A DNA stretch of 64,000 nucleotides, taken from Olsenella sp. Marseille-P4559 (GTDB taxonomy: Bacteria; Actinomycetota; Coriobacteriia; Coriobacteriales; Atopobiaceae). Location of the stretch: contig NZ_LR027573.1 in the NCBI RefSeq assembly GCF_900605015.1, forward strand, positions 528,898 to 592,897, written 5' to 3'. The notes beneath the pieces were generated by a model. That model had not been told where the DNA came from. It saw only the letters and a list, made by a program, of their open reading frames with translations, and searched no databases. Made by a program: the position numbers and the translations under genes. Shown piece by piece: positions 33,342 to 41,397 of this stretch. Each line of letters starts with the position of its first letter. The stretch's first letter is position 1.

Positions 33342-33430
33342 TCGACGATTGTGTTGCAGACCGCAACACAATCGTCGACGTTTCTGTGACGACCTGCGCG
33401 CGTCACACATTCGCACACGAATGTGTGACG
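33342..33430. repeat. REP-like double palindrome, locus B
   Basis: Two perfect hairpins: a 16-bp stem (33342-33357 / 33363-33378, TCGACGATTGTGTTGC and complement) and a 13-bp stem CGTCACACATTCG (33401-33413) / CGAATGTGTGACG (33418-33430) with a 4-base loop. The second matches the second hairpin of locus A (20920-20941) plus its left flank CGACCTGC. It separates the SIS gene from the convergent esterase-fold gene and may act as terminator. Confidence 0.8.
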
Positions 33431-33464
33431 GCGGATGGCCTTGCTCGTGTGTATTGCGCGCGAC

Positions 33465-34880
33465 CTAGTTGGCCTTGCCCTCGCTGCCAGGGGCCTTGCG
33501 CGTGCGAGAGGACCGCCTGGTGCTGGTCGCAGGCTTCTTCTCGGCGGCAGGCCTCTTCCTCGTAGCGGGCTTCTTTGCCGGCGCGGCGGCCGGCTTGGCG
33601 GCAGGCTTCTTCTCGGCTGGCACCGTGGCCGGCTTCGCCGCGCCCGCCTCGTCGAGCACGGCCTGCAGCTTGGCCTTTGCCTCGGCCTCGCGCGCACGCG
33701 CTGCCTTGACGGCTTCCTTGGCCCGCTCGGCCTCGCCGCTCGCCGCAGCAAGTCCGGACTTCGCGCCCGCGACGGCAGCCTCGGCCTCGCCCGCAATCCA
33801 CTCCGCAGAAGAGAGCTCTGCCGCGGCCCTATCGGCCTCTGCCTGGGCTTCGTTTCCCTTCCTAATGGCATCCTCGAGCAGTGCGGCAAGACGGTCCTTC
33901 TCAGCCCACGCATCACGCGCCACAGTGGCGAGGCGCTCCGCCTCCTTCTTGCGCCCCAAGACAGACTGCCGCTCTACCTTGCTGCGCTCCTCTGCCGCGG
34001 TCAGCGCGCCACGCGTCTCGTCGAGGTGATGCCTTGCCTGCTCAAGCCTCTCACCGGCACCGGCAAGGTCCACGCCCGCAGCCTTTGCAGCCGCACGAGC
34101 ATCCCCCACAACCGAAGCTGCATGCCTGCGCTGCAACCCGCCCTCGTCGAGCAGGCATGGGAGAAGCTGCCGGGCCTCTTCCTGCCACCAGCCCCAGCTG
34201 TGGTCGACATCTGTGCCCCAGTACTCGAAGGTCGCGTCCACGCCCGCGGAGGCAAGCTCGCCCTGGAGCGTGCGCTGGGTCTCTCCGCCCTCCTCGCCAG
34301 CGCCCGTACCGCACACAAACGTCAGCAGCTTCTCAGACAGAGCCTCCACCAGCAGCGGATTGTCTCCCAGGCCGCGCACAACATCAACGGGCGAGAAGGC
34401 ACGCCAGCCATCGCTCATGGCATCTCCCACGACCCATGCGGCATCGTAGGTGCCCGAGAGCGCAAGCAGCCCGCCGTAAAGATCCGGCCGACGCAGCATG
34501 GCTATGGTCGCGTTGAGCGCACCTATGCCCGCGCCAGCAACGATGGGCGCCTCGGTGTTGGGCGCCTCGTCGCGCACCAGCCTGCGAAGCTCGTTCTCGA
34601 CAAGGTCGAAGTACCCACCAAGGCTCGCCAGGCGGTAGTCCACGGGAGCACAACCTGCATACCAGCTGGAGCCATCGGCCGAATCGACGCAGAAGAGACG
34701 CACGCGGCCAGCGTCGATGAGACTGGCCAAGGCATCGACCATGCCGCCTTCCTCCCAGCTTGCACATGAGGAGTCCCCCTCGGGGAACACAATGATCGGC
34801 CGCCCAGCGGTGCCGTACAGCGTCACATCAAAGTCCCCGTCCACACCGTCGTGATGCAGGGTGAAGTCCTTGATCTCCAT
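33465..34880 (-). CDS. Esterase-fold protein without nucleophile, with coiled-coil and basic tail
   Basis: A 471-residue protein. Residues 1-245 look like the esterase D/alpha-beta hydrolase family, but the nucleophile elbow reads VAGAGIGAL: Gly118 replaces the catalytic Ser, while the C-terminal His227 (DVDHSWGWW) stays. Residues 260-405 are a long Ala/Glu/Lys-rich coiled coil. Residues 406-471 form a Lys/Ala/Pro-rich tail ending in SSRTRKAPGSEG, like histone H1 or HupB tails. No signal peptide. GGAGG supports the ATG at 34880. It may be a non-catalytic scaffold or nucleic-acid or cell-wall binding protein; function unknown. Confidence 0.8.
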   Translation of the reverse strand: MEIKDFTLHHDGVDGDFDVTLYGTAGRPIIVFPEGDSSCASWEEGGMVDALASLIDAGRVRLFCVDSADGSSWYAGCAPVDYRLASLGGYFDLVENELRRLVRDEAPNTEAPIVAGAGIGALNATIAMLRRPDLYGGLLALSGTYDAAWVVGDAMSDGWRAFSPVDVVRGLGDNPLLVEALSEKLLTFVCGTGAGEEGGETQRTLQGELASAGVDATFEYWGTDVDHSWGWWQEEARQLLPCLLDEGGLQRRHAASVVGDARAAAKAAGVDLAGAGERLEQARHHLDETRGALTAAEERSKVERQSVLGRKKEAERLATVARDAWAEKDRLAALLEDAIRKGNEAQAEADRAAAELSSAEWIAGEAEAAVAGAKSGLAAASGEAERAKEAVKAARAREAEAKAKLQAVLDEAGAAKPATVPAEKKPAAKPAAAPAKKPATRKRPAAEKKPATSTRRSSRTRKAPGSEGKAN

Positions 34881-34996
34881 GTTGCCTCCGTCTCGTGTGC
34901 CCAATGCGTCTATTGTGCGCCATTGCAACCCGCATCGGTACAGCCGAGCGAAGAGCGTGCGAGAAGACCTCGCAAGCGGGCAGCAAGATTAGAGCT

Positions 34997-35587
34997 TCAT
35001 CCCAGACGCAGCCCCTGAAGCCCCGCGCCTGTCGAGCGCACAAACTCGCAGAGGTACTTGTTTATCTCCCCAATCTCTACGCCAGGGCAGTCTCCCACGA
35101 TCCATGACCGGTAGGTCTGCAGCACGCCTCCGGCCACGTAGTCGGTGAGCACGGCGCTGGCGCTCTTCTCCTGCGGCGTACGCACGGGGATGCGCCGCTG
35201 CACCCACTCGCGAAAGCGGGCCTCAAGCGCAAAGACAAATGGCTCTACGCTTCTCGACTCTACGAGCTTGCGCGTGAGCTCCCTGTTCTGGTCGAGGTAG
35301 TCGCCCACCTGCGTGAGCACGGGCATGGGGTCCTCGAGAAAACCGGTCTCCACCGCCTTCGAGAGAAACTCCGAGATCCTGTCTGCTGCGTCTGCCATTA
35401 CAGACCTCATGAGGTCATCCACGTTGTCAAAGTGCGCATAGAACGTGCCACGGTTAAGGTCTGCCTTGCGAGCCACGTCGGAGACCGTGATGCTTTGGTA
35501 GGACTTCTCGGCGAGCAGTTCCATGAACGCCTCCTTGAGCAGGCGTATGGAGCGTTGCGCATTTCTGTTCATGGCCCTCTCTGCCAT
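34997..35587 (-). CDS. TetR family regulator
   Basis: A 196-residue TetR-type repressor. The helix-turn-helix is at residues 15-60 (SIRLLKEAFMELLAEKSYQSITVSDVA, RGTFYAHFDNVDDLM); the C-terminal domain (TDYVAGGVLQTYRSWI) fits the TetR_C group. GGAGGGGG lies before the ATG at 35587, so the open frame further upstream is not needed. It is divergent from the MMPL exporter and very likely represses it through sites over the promoter at 35719-35746. Confidence 0.88.
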   Translation of the reverse strand: MAERAMNRNAQRSIRLLKEAFMELLAEKSYQSITVSDVARKADLNRGTFYAHFDNVDDLMRSVMADAADRISEFLSKAVETGFLEDPMPVLTQVGDYLDQNRELTRKLVESRSVEPFVFALEARFREWVQRRIPVRTPQEKSASAVLTDYVAGGVLQTYRSWIVGDCPGVEIGEINKYLCEFVRSTGAGLQGLRLG

Positions 35588-35715
35588 TCGTGCCCCCTCC
35601 AAAGTACAACAGATGACGAAGCTAGTGTACAAGTCCGGACGAAGTGAATGCTGCGGTGACCCGAAGTCTCTCTGTAACATTCATGATAATTGAACCTGGG
35701 TAGAAAACAGCCATG

Positions 35716-35746
35716 TGTTTGACAACATACAGATGGCCAATATAAA
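35716..35746 (+). promoter_or_regulatory. Promoter of the MMPL operon with possible TetR site
   Basis: TTGACA (35719-35724), 16 bases, TATAAA (35741-35746). The ATG at 35736 falls in the spacer, which supports the later start at 35763. A TGTT-TGAC-AACA inverted repeat (35716-35727) overlaps the -35 and is a candidate TetR operator. Confidence 0.65.
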
Positions 35747-35762
35747 AGAGAGAAGAAATGAG

Positions 35763-37880
35763 ATGGAGCGGCTGTTTCGCGGAGTGCTTCGCCACAGGAG
35801 ACTGGTCATCACGGTCTTTGTGATACTCACCTGCCTGTGCCTGGCGTGCATCCCCCAGGTGAAAATCGATGCCAACATGAGTGACTACCTGCCACTCAAT
35901 GCAAAGTCATCGCAAGACCTCGATGCCATGAAGCAGATCTACGGCAACGACATCACAAACGCACGAGTCTATGTGACGGGAATCTCCCAAGTGGATGCGG
36001 CCTCGTTTGACGAGCAGCTCAAGGGCCAGCCTGGCGTTACCTCCGTTACCTGGCTCGGCGACGAGGTCGACCTAGACGAGCCGCTCGAAGTTGCTGGCGC
36101 AGACACCGTCAAAGAGTGGTACGACGGCAAGGGGTACCTCTATCAGTGCGTCTTCACCAGTAGCGTGGACCAGTCTGAGATAGGCTCCATCCGCTCCATG
36201 GCGCAGGCAATCCCCGGCGCGCAGACCGTGGCAATCGATGGCTCGGCCGTAAGCGATGCGGCAAACCTCGCTACCATCAATACCGACATGGCCAAGATTT
36301 TGACCATCGCCGTGATAGTGGTCTTCGTGATGGTCATGCTCAACACCACGAGCTACCTGCACCCCATTGTGATGCTTCTCACCATTGGCGTGGCCATCGC
36401 CCTCAACATGGGCACCAACATCTTTCGCGGCACCATCTCCTCGATCACGCAGCTTGTGGCAAGCGTGCTGCAGCTGGCAGTCTCGATGGACTACTCGATT
36501 GTGCTACTCACGAACTTTGGTCGCTACAGCCAGCATACCGATGACCAATTCGAGGCCATGGTGAAGGCCATGACCAAATCCTTCCCCGTAATTCTCTCCT
36601 CGGCAGCCGTCACGTTCTTTGGGTTCCTCTCGCTTGCTGCCATGCAGTTCCTCATTGGCGCCGACATGGGCATCGCGCTGGCAAAGGGAATCGTGTGCTC
36701 GTTCTTCTCAATTACGCTACTCATGCCTTGCATCCTCTACAACATGAGGAAAGCCGTCGAGAAGACCTCGCACAAGCCGTTCTTCTCATCTTTCAACCGC
36801 TTGGCCAGGGTATGCCGTGCCGGAGCCGTACCTGCACTCATCATCGCTTTGGTGATTGCCGTCCCTGCGTTCAAGGCGTCAAGCGCCGTTAGTTTCACGT
36901 ATGGCTCGGCCGCAAACATTGCCCAAAGCTCCCAAATCAAGATCGATGGCGACATCATCAACAATGCGTTTGGCGAGTCCCAGACGTGGGCCATCATGAT
37001 ACCCGAGGGCAACTGGGCAGAAGAGGATAGCCTGGTCGATGACCTAAAGACACTGCCAACCACCAAGAGCGTGCTCTCGTACTCCACCGTTGCGGGTTCT
37101 GCCCTCCCCTCCGAGCTTGCCGATGAGAGCCAGGTTAAGCAGCTCCTCAACAATGGTTGGAGCCGCATCGTGCTCACCTCGAATATCCCCGACGAGTCCA
37201 AGGGCGCCTTTAACCTGGTGGATACCGTGCGTAGTCTTTGCCAGAGCCACTATGGCGACAACTACAGGCTCGTGGGCAACGCCGTGAGTTACGCAGACAT
37301 CAAGTCTGTCACCACAACAGACAGTACCACCGTCAAGATGGCTTCCATTCTCGCCATTAGTGCCGTGCTGCTCGTCATGTTCAGGAGCATCTCGATTCCC
37401 ATCATCCTGGTGAGCGCCATTGAGGTCTCCATCTGGATCAACGAAGCCGTACCCTACTTTGCGGGCGACACAATCAACTTTGTGGCATTCCTTGTGATAG
37501 ATGCTGTCCAGCTTGGCGCAGCCGTGGACTACGCAATCATCTTCACCGAGGAGTATCTCGCACGGCGCAAGCGCATGGTCAAGAAGGATGCAGCGTCCCA
37601 GTCTGTCGAGAAGACCGCCCAGCCCATCATCACGTCGAGCTCCATCTTGATCCTTGCTTGCGCGGGCATCACGGTTGCCGTCTCAAGCCCCATGATTCAG
37701 CAGGTGGGCGAGCTTATCGCCCGTGGTGCGCTCATCTCCGTCATCGAAATCTTCTTCATACTGCCGCTCCTCTTCCAGCTGCTCGATGGCTTTGTGCGCC
37801 ACACCAGCTATAAGATTGGCTTCTACCAGGAGCCCGGCAAGGGTTCGAACCAGACGCTACCGGACTCAACGGCAGCCTAG
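35763..37880 (+). CDS. MMPL/RND family exporter
   Basis: A 705-residue inner membrane transporter of the MMPL family: one membrane helix, an extracytoplasmic domain (about 45-180), a 5-6 helix bundle (TIAVIVVFVMVML, VASVLQLAVSMDYSIVLLTNFGR), a second extracytoplasmic domain and a second bundle (VIDAVQLGAAVDYAIIFTEEYLARRKR). The paired SMDYSIVLL and AVDYAIIFT motifs carry the proton-relay Asp-Tyr. It likely exports a lipid or amphiphile. The heptad-repeat protein follows 30 bases later in the same operon, a pairing typical of Actinobacteria and Firmicutes. Confidence 0.9.
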   Translation: MERLFRGVLRHRRLVITVFVILTCLCLACIPQVKIDANMSDYLPLNAKSSQDLDAMKQIYGNDITNARVYVTGISQVDAASFDEQLKGQPGVTSVTWLGDEVDLDEPLEVAGADTVKEWYDGKGYLYQCVFTSSVDQSEIGSIRSMAQAIPGAQTVAIDGSAVSDAANLATINTDMAKILTIAVIVVFVMVMLNTTSYLHPIVMLLTIGVAIALNMGTNIFRGTISSITQLVASVLQLAVSMDYSIVLLTNFGRYSQHTDDQFEAMVKAMTKSFPVILSSAAVTFFGFLSLAAMQFLIGADMGIALAKGIVCSFFSITLLMPCILYNMRKAVEKTSHKPFFSSFNRLARVCRAGAVPALIIALVIAVPAFKASSAVSFTYGSAANIAQSSQIKIDGDIINNAFGESQTWAIMIPEGNWAEEDSLVDDLKTLPTTKSVLSYSTVAGSALPSELADESQVKQLLNNGWSRIVLTSNIPDESKGAFNLVDTVRSLCQSHYGDNYRLVGNAVSYADIKSVTTTDSTTVKMASILAISAVLLVMFRSISIPIILVSAIEVSIWINEAVPYFAGDTINFVAFLVIDAVQLGAAVDYAIIFTEEYLARRKRMVKKDAASQSVEKTAQPIITSSSILILACAGITVAVSSPMIQQVGELIARGALISVIEIFFILPLLFQLLDGFVRHTSYKIGFYQEPGKGSNQTLPDSTAA

Positions 37881-37910
37881 CATCCACCACACACGTTTGG
37901 AGTGAGGACA

Positions 37911-40457
37911 ATGAGCAGGACCATGAAATACAGCAGCGAGAAGGGCGTAGCCTCCCTTGGTCGCAAGGCGCTTGCGGGTACCATGGGCGCGCTGATGGGC
38001 GTCTCGATGAGCATTCCGTTTGGCGCCACCCAAGCGATTGCCGACGAAATGAACGACCAGCCGAGCGAGCCCGACACCAACACCCAGAGTGGCGAGCCCC
38101 AAAGCGCGAAGACGGAGATTGTCTACGCGCGCACGGACGCAACGGGAAAGAAGAGCGGCATCTACGTGGTGAACGATTTCCAGGCGGCCACCGCAGAGAC
38201 CATAAAAGACCCAGGCACCTACACCAAGGTGCAGAACCTCTCGACCACAGAGGCGCTTGACAACGCGAACGGCTCGGTAAGCCTTACCACCCAGGCGGGT
38301 GAGCCCACCTACTACCAGGGAGACCTTGACGCCTCCACGCAGTTGCCTTGGGACATACAGGTAACGTATCACCTTGATGGGAAGCCTGTCTCGCCTGACG
38401 AGCTTTCTGGAAAGAGCGGCAAGCTCGACATCGAGCTCAAGGTCACAGGCGTGGATGGCAACTCGCCGGAGTCGGACTTTGCCAAGAGCTTCATGCTGCA
38501 GGCGCAAGGCACCTTCCCCAACGACAACTTTGACCTCGACGACTCCGACGATGGCACCGTGGCCGTGGTAGGCAGCAACACCCTTGTCACCTACCTGCTA
38601 TTGCCTGGTACCAATGGAGACTGGCACATCACGGGTGACGCCAAAGACTTCACGTACTCCGGTTGGCAGATAAGCGCCATGCCGCTTTCCATGGACGTGA
38701 GCGTACGAGATGCCGACACGTCAAAGCTCACAGATGCCACGTCAAGGCTCACAGACGGTGTGGACCAGCTTGACTCTGGCGGGCGCGAGCTTGCAGGCAC
38801 GCTGGACCTCATCAATGCCGGGGCCGGAAGTGCGGCGAGTGGGTCTGGCTCGCTGGCAAGTGGTGCGGATGGGCTTGCGGCGGGAGCTGCGGAGGCCGCA
38901 AGCGGGACGTCGCAGCTTGCAGATGGCGGGCACGAACTCGCAGGCGGCACCGCACAGCTTGACGCCGGAGCCCAGAGCGCGAAGGCGGGGTCTTCTCAGC
39001 TTGCGAGCGGTGCCGAACAGCTCAGGGCAGCACTCGAGGCGAAAGACGGCTCGCTAACGGCGCTGAAAGATGGGGCATCGCAGGTTGCCGATGGTACGCA
39101 GCAGCTCTATGACGCACTATCTAGCACGCTCCCACAGCAGCTTGCAGGCATGAACGCCAAGCTCAACACCGCTAAGACATCTGTAGATGGCATCCAGCAG
39201 GAGCTTGCGACAATACAGACCTCCGCCCAGGGCATGGACGAGGAGGGGCAGGCCGCCGTGACCCAGGCTGAGGCTGTGAAGGCTGACCTTGAGGATCTTT
39301 CGGAGGCCACCTCAGGCATGGGAGAGGCGCTTGGCTCTGCAGCCACGAAGGCAGGCGCCGCCGCCGGCGAGGCTGCAGCAGCGCAGGACGCAGCAACTCA
39401 GGCGGCGAGCAGCGCTTCGGATGCCTACGGCACGCTTGCTGCACTCGATAAAGACACAACGCTCACTGACGACCAGAGGTCCGCCGTCGAGAGCGCCATG
39501 GCATCCGCGAAGAATGCAGCTGACGCCGGCACCACCTCAGCCAGCGCTGCAGGTAGCGCTGGCGGCGATGCAAAGAGTGCGGCGGACACCATCCGAGCAC
39601 TTGCGCAGGGCATACAGGGCGTAAGCACAGCAGCGCAACAGCTCCAGACAGACTCGCAGGCACTGAGCAGCACGCTTTCCTCCCTTGAGGGCAGTGCCGG
39701 CGATGGCACGGGCATCCAGGGCATGCTCGCGCAGTCTCAGGCCGTACTCACGCAGTCTGACGAGCTCGTAAAGAACTCGCAGGAGATAGTGGGTGCCGCT
39801 CAGCAGCAGCTCGGCAGTATCGACGTCACGAGCCTCCAGAGGCTCAACGACGGTGCGCACCAGGTGTCTGCCGGTGTAGACGCGCTGGCCGGGTCGATGC
39901 AGACGGGCGGCGGGCTCAAGGGCGGAGTTGATGCGCTTGCTTCCGGCGCATCTGGCCTTGACGCCGGGCTCGGCACGCTTGCTGCCGGGGCCTCCTCGGC
40001 AAAGGATGGGGCTGGGCGGCTGGCCGCGGGGCTCGACACGCTGAGCAGCGGCTCCACCAAGCTCGACGCAGGGGCGAAGGGCCTTGCCGCGGGCGCCCAC
40101 GAGCTGGACGACGGTCTGGGCACGCTTGCCGATGGCACCTCTCAGGCAGCAGGCGGCAGCCACACTTTGTCCGACGGTCTCGACGAACTACAAGAATCTG
40201 TTGACGGCATGGACGAGAGGGTCCTCGACGAGCTTCAGGACACGATTGACGAGGAGCTCGGGCGTGGCTATCAGCTGCACTCCTTTGTCGACCCCACCAA
40301 CACCAATGTTCGTGAGGTGCAGTTTGTCTACGTGGTAGACGGTGTGAGCAGCTCGTCTGACTCCTCTAGCACAGACGGCCAAACCTCGCAGGCAACCGAT
40401 GACAGCCAGCAGAGCCAGTCGTTCCTCGACCGCCTCACCGCCCTCTTTACGAAGTGA
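37911..40457 (+). CDS. Secreted YhgE/Pip-like heptad-repeat protein
   Basis: An 848-residue extracytoplasmic protein. A signal peptide ends near ATQAIADE (residue 47). Residues 60-250 are a beta-rich domain; then come two blocks of xxxLxxG heptad repeats (DGVDQLDSGGRELAGTLDLI, LASGADGLAAG and later AAGLDTLSSGSTKLDAGAKGL) around a long Ala/Ser-rich coiled coil. Such repeats occur in the outer part of YhgE/Pip proteins. No C-terminal membrane helix or LPXTG motif is seen, so it is probably released or bound to the exporter. ATG at 37911 follows GGAGTGAGGA. Likely works with the MMPL pump. Confidence 0.85.
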   Translation: MSRTMKYSSEKGVASLGRKALAGTMGALMGVSMSIPFGATQAIADEMNDQPSEPDTNTQSGEPQSAKTEIVYARTDATGKKSGIYVVNDFQAATAETIKDPGTYTKVQNLSTTEALDNANGSVSLTTQAGEPTYYQGDLDASTQLPWDIQVTYHLDGKPVSPDELSGKSGKLDIELKVTGVDGNSPESDFAKSFMLQAQGTFPNDNFDLDDSDDGTVAVVGSNTLVTYLLLPGTNGDWHITGDAKDFTYSGWQISAMPLSMDVSVRDADTSKLTDATSRLTDGVDQLDSGGRELAGTLDLINAGAGSAASGSGSLASGADGLAAGAAEAASGTSQLADGGHELAGGTAQLDAGAQSAKAGSSQLASGAEQLRAALEAKDGSLTALKDGASQVADGTQQLYDALSSTLPQQLAGMNAKLNTAKTSVDGIQQELATIQTSAQGMDEEGQAAVTQAEAVKADLEDLSEATSGMGEALGSAATKAGAAAGEAAAAQDAATQAASSASDAYGTLAALDKDTTLTDDQRSAVESAMASAKNAADAGTTSASAAGSAGGDAKSAADTIRALAQGIQGVSTAAQQLQTDSQALSSTLSSLEGSAGDGTGIQGMLAQSQAVLTQSDELVKNSQEIVGAAQQQLGSIDVTSLQRLNDGAHQVSAGVDALAGSMQTGGGLKGGVDALASGASGLDAGLGTLAAGASSAKDGAGRLAAGLDTLSSGSTKLDAGAKGLAAGAHELDDGLGTLADGTSQAAGGSHTLSDGLDELQESVDGMDERVLDELQDTIDEELGRGYQLHSFVDPTNTNVREVQFVYVVDGVSSSSDSSSTDGQTSQATDDSQQSQSFLDRLTALFTK

Positions 40458-40484
40458 GACAAGGGGAGTTCCTCTGTCTCACTT
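40452..40484. terminator. Hairpin over both convergent stop codons
   Basis: AAGTGAGACA (40452-40461) and TGTCTCACTT (40475-40484) form a 10-bp stem that contains the TGA stops of the heptad-repeat gene and of the DUF1858-like gene. The same GAGACA...TGTCTC unit recurs at 41369-41397. Confidence 0.7.
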
Positions 40485-40862
40485 GGGAAGCTTGCCCTCG
40501 TCCTGCGCGCGGCGAATGGCCATCTCCATGTGAGCCAGCATGGGGCCGGACGATGGGGTGTCTGGCAGCGGCTCGCCGTGATAGGAGTTGTCGAAGAGCA
40601 CGCTCACCACATCGTCAAGCGGGCTCTTGTAGCCATCCGCCGAGGGCTCCAAGCCATGCACGACAAAACCAGACGCCTCGAGCGCCAAGGCGATAACGCT
40701 TGTCTCCACGCCCAGCTCAGAGGCAATCTGGGGGATGGTCTTGCCCGTGTCGACGTTCTCGATTCCCATCTCCTCAAGAAGCGCGGGGAGGTCGGGATAG
40801 CTCGAGAAGAGCTCTCCTGCTGCAAGATCAAAATCGATGACCTTCTCGTCCTCGTTAGCCAC
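40479..40862 (-). CDS. DUF1858-like small protein
   Basis: A 127-residue acidic protein. Residues 15-60 resemble the DUF1858 helical domain (YPDLPALLEEMGIENVDTGKTIPQIASELG). The rest is polar. A GTG at 40862 is the likely start because AGGAGG lies 5 bases upstream, overlapping the end of the deformylase-like gene; the two are coupled. DUF1858 domains often accompany redox or metal proteins, but no cysteines are present here. Function unknown. Confidence 0.7.
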   Translation of the reverse strand: MANEDEKVIDFDLAAGELFSSYPDLPALLEEMGIENVDTGKTIPQIASELGVETSVIALALEASGFVVHGLEPSADGYKSPLDDVVSVLFDNSYHGEPLPDTPSSGPMLAHMEMAIRRAQDEGKLPK

Positions 40863-40871
40863 GGGCACCTC

Positions 40872-41291
40872 CTAGACCAGCTTGCCGTTGCAATGGTCAA
40901 CCATGTGCTGCACCATCTGGGCCTCCCAGCCCGTGAGGTCGCGGCGGCGCTGCACGAACTGGCCGTCGACAAGCTCGTCGTAGGAGACCTTGACCTTGCC
41001 GTAGCGCGTGACCTTGGCAGGCTCGTCATGCGAGAGGCAGCCCTCGGCCGTGCGCACAGCGTTGAGGCCCATCATGACGCGCGGGTTGTAGAGCACGTGC
41101 GCCTCGCCGCTGTCATCAAGGTAGACTGCGACGGCCTTCGTGACGCCAATCTGATTGGCCGCCAAGCAGGCACCATCCTCAATGGAGTGCAGCGTGTCGA
41201 TGAGATCCTGCGCCAGGGATGCGTCCTCGGGTGTGGCGCGCTGGCACTTCTTGGAGAGAATGGCGTTGTCCTTGCAGAGCTCGCGAATCAT
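40872..41291 (-). CDS. Peptide deformylase homologue lacking catalytic Glu
   Basis: A 139-residue protein with all three deformylase motifs: GACLAANQIG (40-49), EGCLS (83-87, metal Cys85) and a third motif that reads QHMVDH (128-133) instead of QHExDH. His129 and His133 and the Cys remain, so metal binding is possible, but Met130 replaces the essential Glu. AAAGGA sets the ATG at 41291. Real deformylases remove formyl groups from new proteins; this one is probably inactive or has another reaction. A normal def gene would be expected elsewhere. Confidence 0.82.
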   Translation of the reverse strand: MIRELCKDNAILSKKCQRATPEDASLAQDLIDTLHSIEDGACLAANQIGVTKAVAVYLDDSGEAHVLYNPRVMMGLNAVRTAEGCLSHDEPAKVTRYGKVKVSYDELVDGQFVQRRRDLTGWEAQMVQHMVDHCNGKLV

Positions 41292-41368
41292 GTACGTTCC
41301 TTTCGGAAGGGGCACCCGTTTGCAGGGCGCTGTTTTCAAGCAGACCATATCTTAGCGCCGCGCGTGGA

Positions 41369-41397
41369 TGAGACAAAGGGACTGCCCCCTTGTCTCA
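41369..41397. repeat. GAGACAA hairpin repeat
   Basis: TGAGACAA (41369-41376) / TTGTCTCA (41390-41397) with GGG/CCC inside; it includes the TGA stop of the radical SAM gene. It is the second copy of the unit at 40452-40484 and probably a dispersed palindrome serving as terminator. Confidence 0.7.
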
